From Methylocaldum sp002005105 (GTDB lineage Bacteria; Pseudomonadota; Gammaproteobacteria; Methylococcales; Methylococcaceae), in the NCBI RefSeq assembly GCF_051027545.1, contig NZ_CP194902.1, positions 2,046,001 to 2,110,000 on the forward strand: a stretch of 64,000 bases of DNA, in the 5' to 3' direction. This document shows positions 62,712 through 64,000 of this stretch, in pieces; positions within the stretch are counted from its first letter, which is position 1; every line of letters starts with the position of its first letter. The translations under genes were made by a program, and so were the position numbers. The notes under the pieces were generated by a model that made no database searches, had not been told where the DNA came from, and saw only the letters and a list, made by a program, of their open reading frames with translations.

Positions 62712-64000
62712 TCATCGAGATGCCTCTTTCGTCATCGCCGCCAACATCGGGCTCATAAGCTCGACAGCCAATACCTCGAATCTTTCATCCAACGGATCGC
62801 TGCCCCGGTAAACCGTCTGGTAATAGGAATTCACGCTTTCGCCGGACTGGAATTCCGAACCCTCCCAAATACTCTGCGCCTGTCTCAGGGCGTTGAACCG
62901 GATAGCCTCCGAATCGCCGCCAAGTCTGGCCGGCGGGTCGTGCATGCAGCGGGCGTAGGCATAACTCGATTTGGGGAAGAAGGGCAGCGGGGCGGATAGA
63001 CCCTGCCAGTAGGCGCTGAGCAGTTTTGCGAGTTCGTTTTCGGGATCGGCGACCGCTTCGAATGTGAGGGTTTGCTTGGGTGTGTGCAGGATGGATTGCG
63101 GCGTCACGTTTTCCGGGGCGATCAGGCAAAGCATCAGGTGCCGGAGCCAGAGGTCGAAGAGCTGACGGGGGCTCGGCTCTTCGAAGCTGTAGTCGGTCAG
63201 GCCGCTAGCGCCGACTTCGGCGAGGGAGCCGATGAGGCGCAGGCCGTTCGCTTCAAAATCCACCGGCAGAGGTTCGAAGCGCGGTTTGACGAGGTCCGGG
63301 AGCAGTTTGACGGCGAAACTTTCGACCAGCCGTTGCTCCTGGCCGTGCAGCGCTTCGCCGAAGCGGCCGTGGGGCAAAAGGCCCTGGGCGTCGGCGAGCA
63401 GCAGCGCGCTCTGCGGTTTTCGGTCCTGCGCCAAGGCATTCAGCAGGTTCTGGCGGACCTGGTTTCTCGTTCGGTAATCGAGCGCAAAAGGTTCGCGCAC
63501 TTCGAATTCTGCCGCAGTGTCTTCCAGAACCAGGTTCAGCCGCCGCCGCAGAAGATAACGGGCGGGGTTGCTGAAGAAATAAGCAAGGCTTTCCGGATCG
63601 ACGATGCGCCATTCCTCTTCGGGCTCAGACAGCGGGCCGGAAAATAAGGGCGCGGGTTCCTTGTCGCCCCGGCCGATCAGTCGGGCCGCGGCAAGCCAGG
63701 TCGACGAAAAGCCCGGCAACCGGGGATCGTCCTTGAAATAGCCGGGATCGAACGGTTGCAGCGGGTGCTGGGTAACGAGATGGGACTCGATGTCGCCTTC
63801 GGCCAGCTCGCAGCTTTGTTTCGCGACGTCGATGAGCTCGGACACCAGCGGGGAGGGCGGCAACTCGGTATTATCGCGAACGCTGCGGCCCACATAGCTC
63901 AGATAAAGCACCCCGCGCGCCGACAGCAGCGTTTCCAGAAAGAGATAGCGGTCGTCCAGCCGGCGGGAGCGGTCGCCGCGGCGGGGATGCTTTGCCATCA
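62712..64000 (-). CDS. recC: Exodeoxyribonuclease V subunit RecC, C-terminal part
   Basis: The frame is open to the right edge; about 429 residues of the C-terminal third are present. RYLFLETLLSARGVLYLSYV, YVGRSVRDNTELPPSPLV and PAYFLRRRLNLVLE-like (ARYLLRRRLNLVLEDTAAE) segments are typical of the RecC inactivated nuclease-like domain that reads Chi. It ends 212 bp before the cassette genes; that spacer contains repeats of cccagcg/cgctggg type (62640-62700). Confidence 0.93.
   Translation of the reverse strand, partial: MAKHPRRGDRSRRLDDRYLFLETLLSARGVLYLSYVGRSVRDNTELPPSPLVSELIDVAKQSCELAEGDIESHLVTQHPLQPFDPGYFKDDPRLPGFSSTWLAAARLIGRGDKEPAPLFSGPLSEPEEEWRIVDPESLAYFFSNPARYLLRRRLNLVLEDTAAEFEVREPFALDYRTRNQVRQNLLNALAQDRKPQSALLLADAQGLLPHGRFGEALHGQEQRLVESFAVKLLPDLVKPRFEPLPVDFEANGLRLIGSLAEVGASGLTDYSFEEPSPRQLFDLWLRHLMLCLIAPENVTPQSILHTPKQTLTFEAVADPENELAKLLSAYWQGLSAPLPFFPKSSYAYARCMHDPPARLGGDSEAIRFNALRQAQSIWEGSEFQSGESVNSYYQTVYRGSDPLDERFEVLAVELMSPMLAAMTKEASR

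Overview
The window is a chromosomal segment of a gammaproteobacterial methane oxidiser (Methylococcaceae type). The main signs are a particulate methane monooxygenase subunit (PmoC), a lanthanide-type methanol dehydrogenase with its partner (XoxF, XoxJ), a two-subunit NAD-dependent formate dehydrogenase with a divergent LysR regulator, and two accessory genes normally linked to PQQ dehydrogenases. The housekeeping genes (guaBA, recBCD, suf, prfB-lysS, mtnBDC) fit a gammaproteobacterium. The genus cannot be fixed from the sequence alone; Methylocaldum or Methylococcus relatives are reasonable guesses.

Bases 1-16,400 are accessory DNA. They hold the end of a TolC-family efflux gene, a 572-bp insertion built of REP-type hairpins, a ParDE toxin-antitoxin pair, and a run of five promoterless same-strand genes. 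Four complete attC-like sites and one half site follow those genes, so the run is an integron cassette cluster without an integrase in view. After it come wrecks of a REP-associated transposase and an IS3 element, a solitary protein with the delivery region of extracellular contractile injection system (eCIS) cargo and two HExxH motifs, and a decayed integrating conjugative element (fused STY4534/DUF3275 gene, frameshifted lysozyme-like gene, Ivy-type lysozyme inhibitor, PH-domain membrane protein, SSB). Two more toxin-antitoxin pairs, a 233-bp direct repeat, a candidate structured RNA, an AlpA-type regulator and tRNA-Ser(CGA) close the region.

Bases 16,400-29,300 are mostly core: mltF, tadA, guaBA, a membrane protein, a YgiQ radical SAM protein, a solitary pmoC and glgX. 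Bases 29,300-39,900 are a C1 oxidation block: SoxYZ-like carrier, metallohydrolase and LysR on the minus strand, diverging from formate dehydrogenase, then xoxF-xoxJ. Together with pmoC they cover methane to methanol, methanol oxidation and formate to CO2; the formaldehyde steps are elsewhere.

Bases 39,900-59,400 are core again: lysS, prfB with its programmed frameshift, the suf iron-sulfur operon with its Rrf2 regulator, an L,D-transpeptidase and a YcbK-like protein, methionine salvage mtnBDC, recD and recB. Bases 59,400-62,700 separate recB from recC and carry an OmpA-family gene, palindromic repeats, another decayed REP transposase and a second, minus-strand cassette pair with a full attC-like site and a half site. 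recC runs off the right edge.
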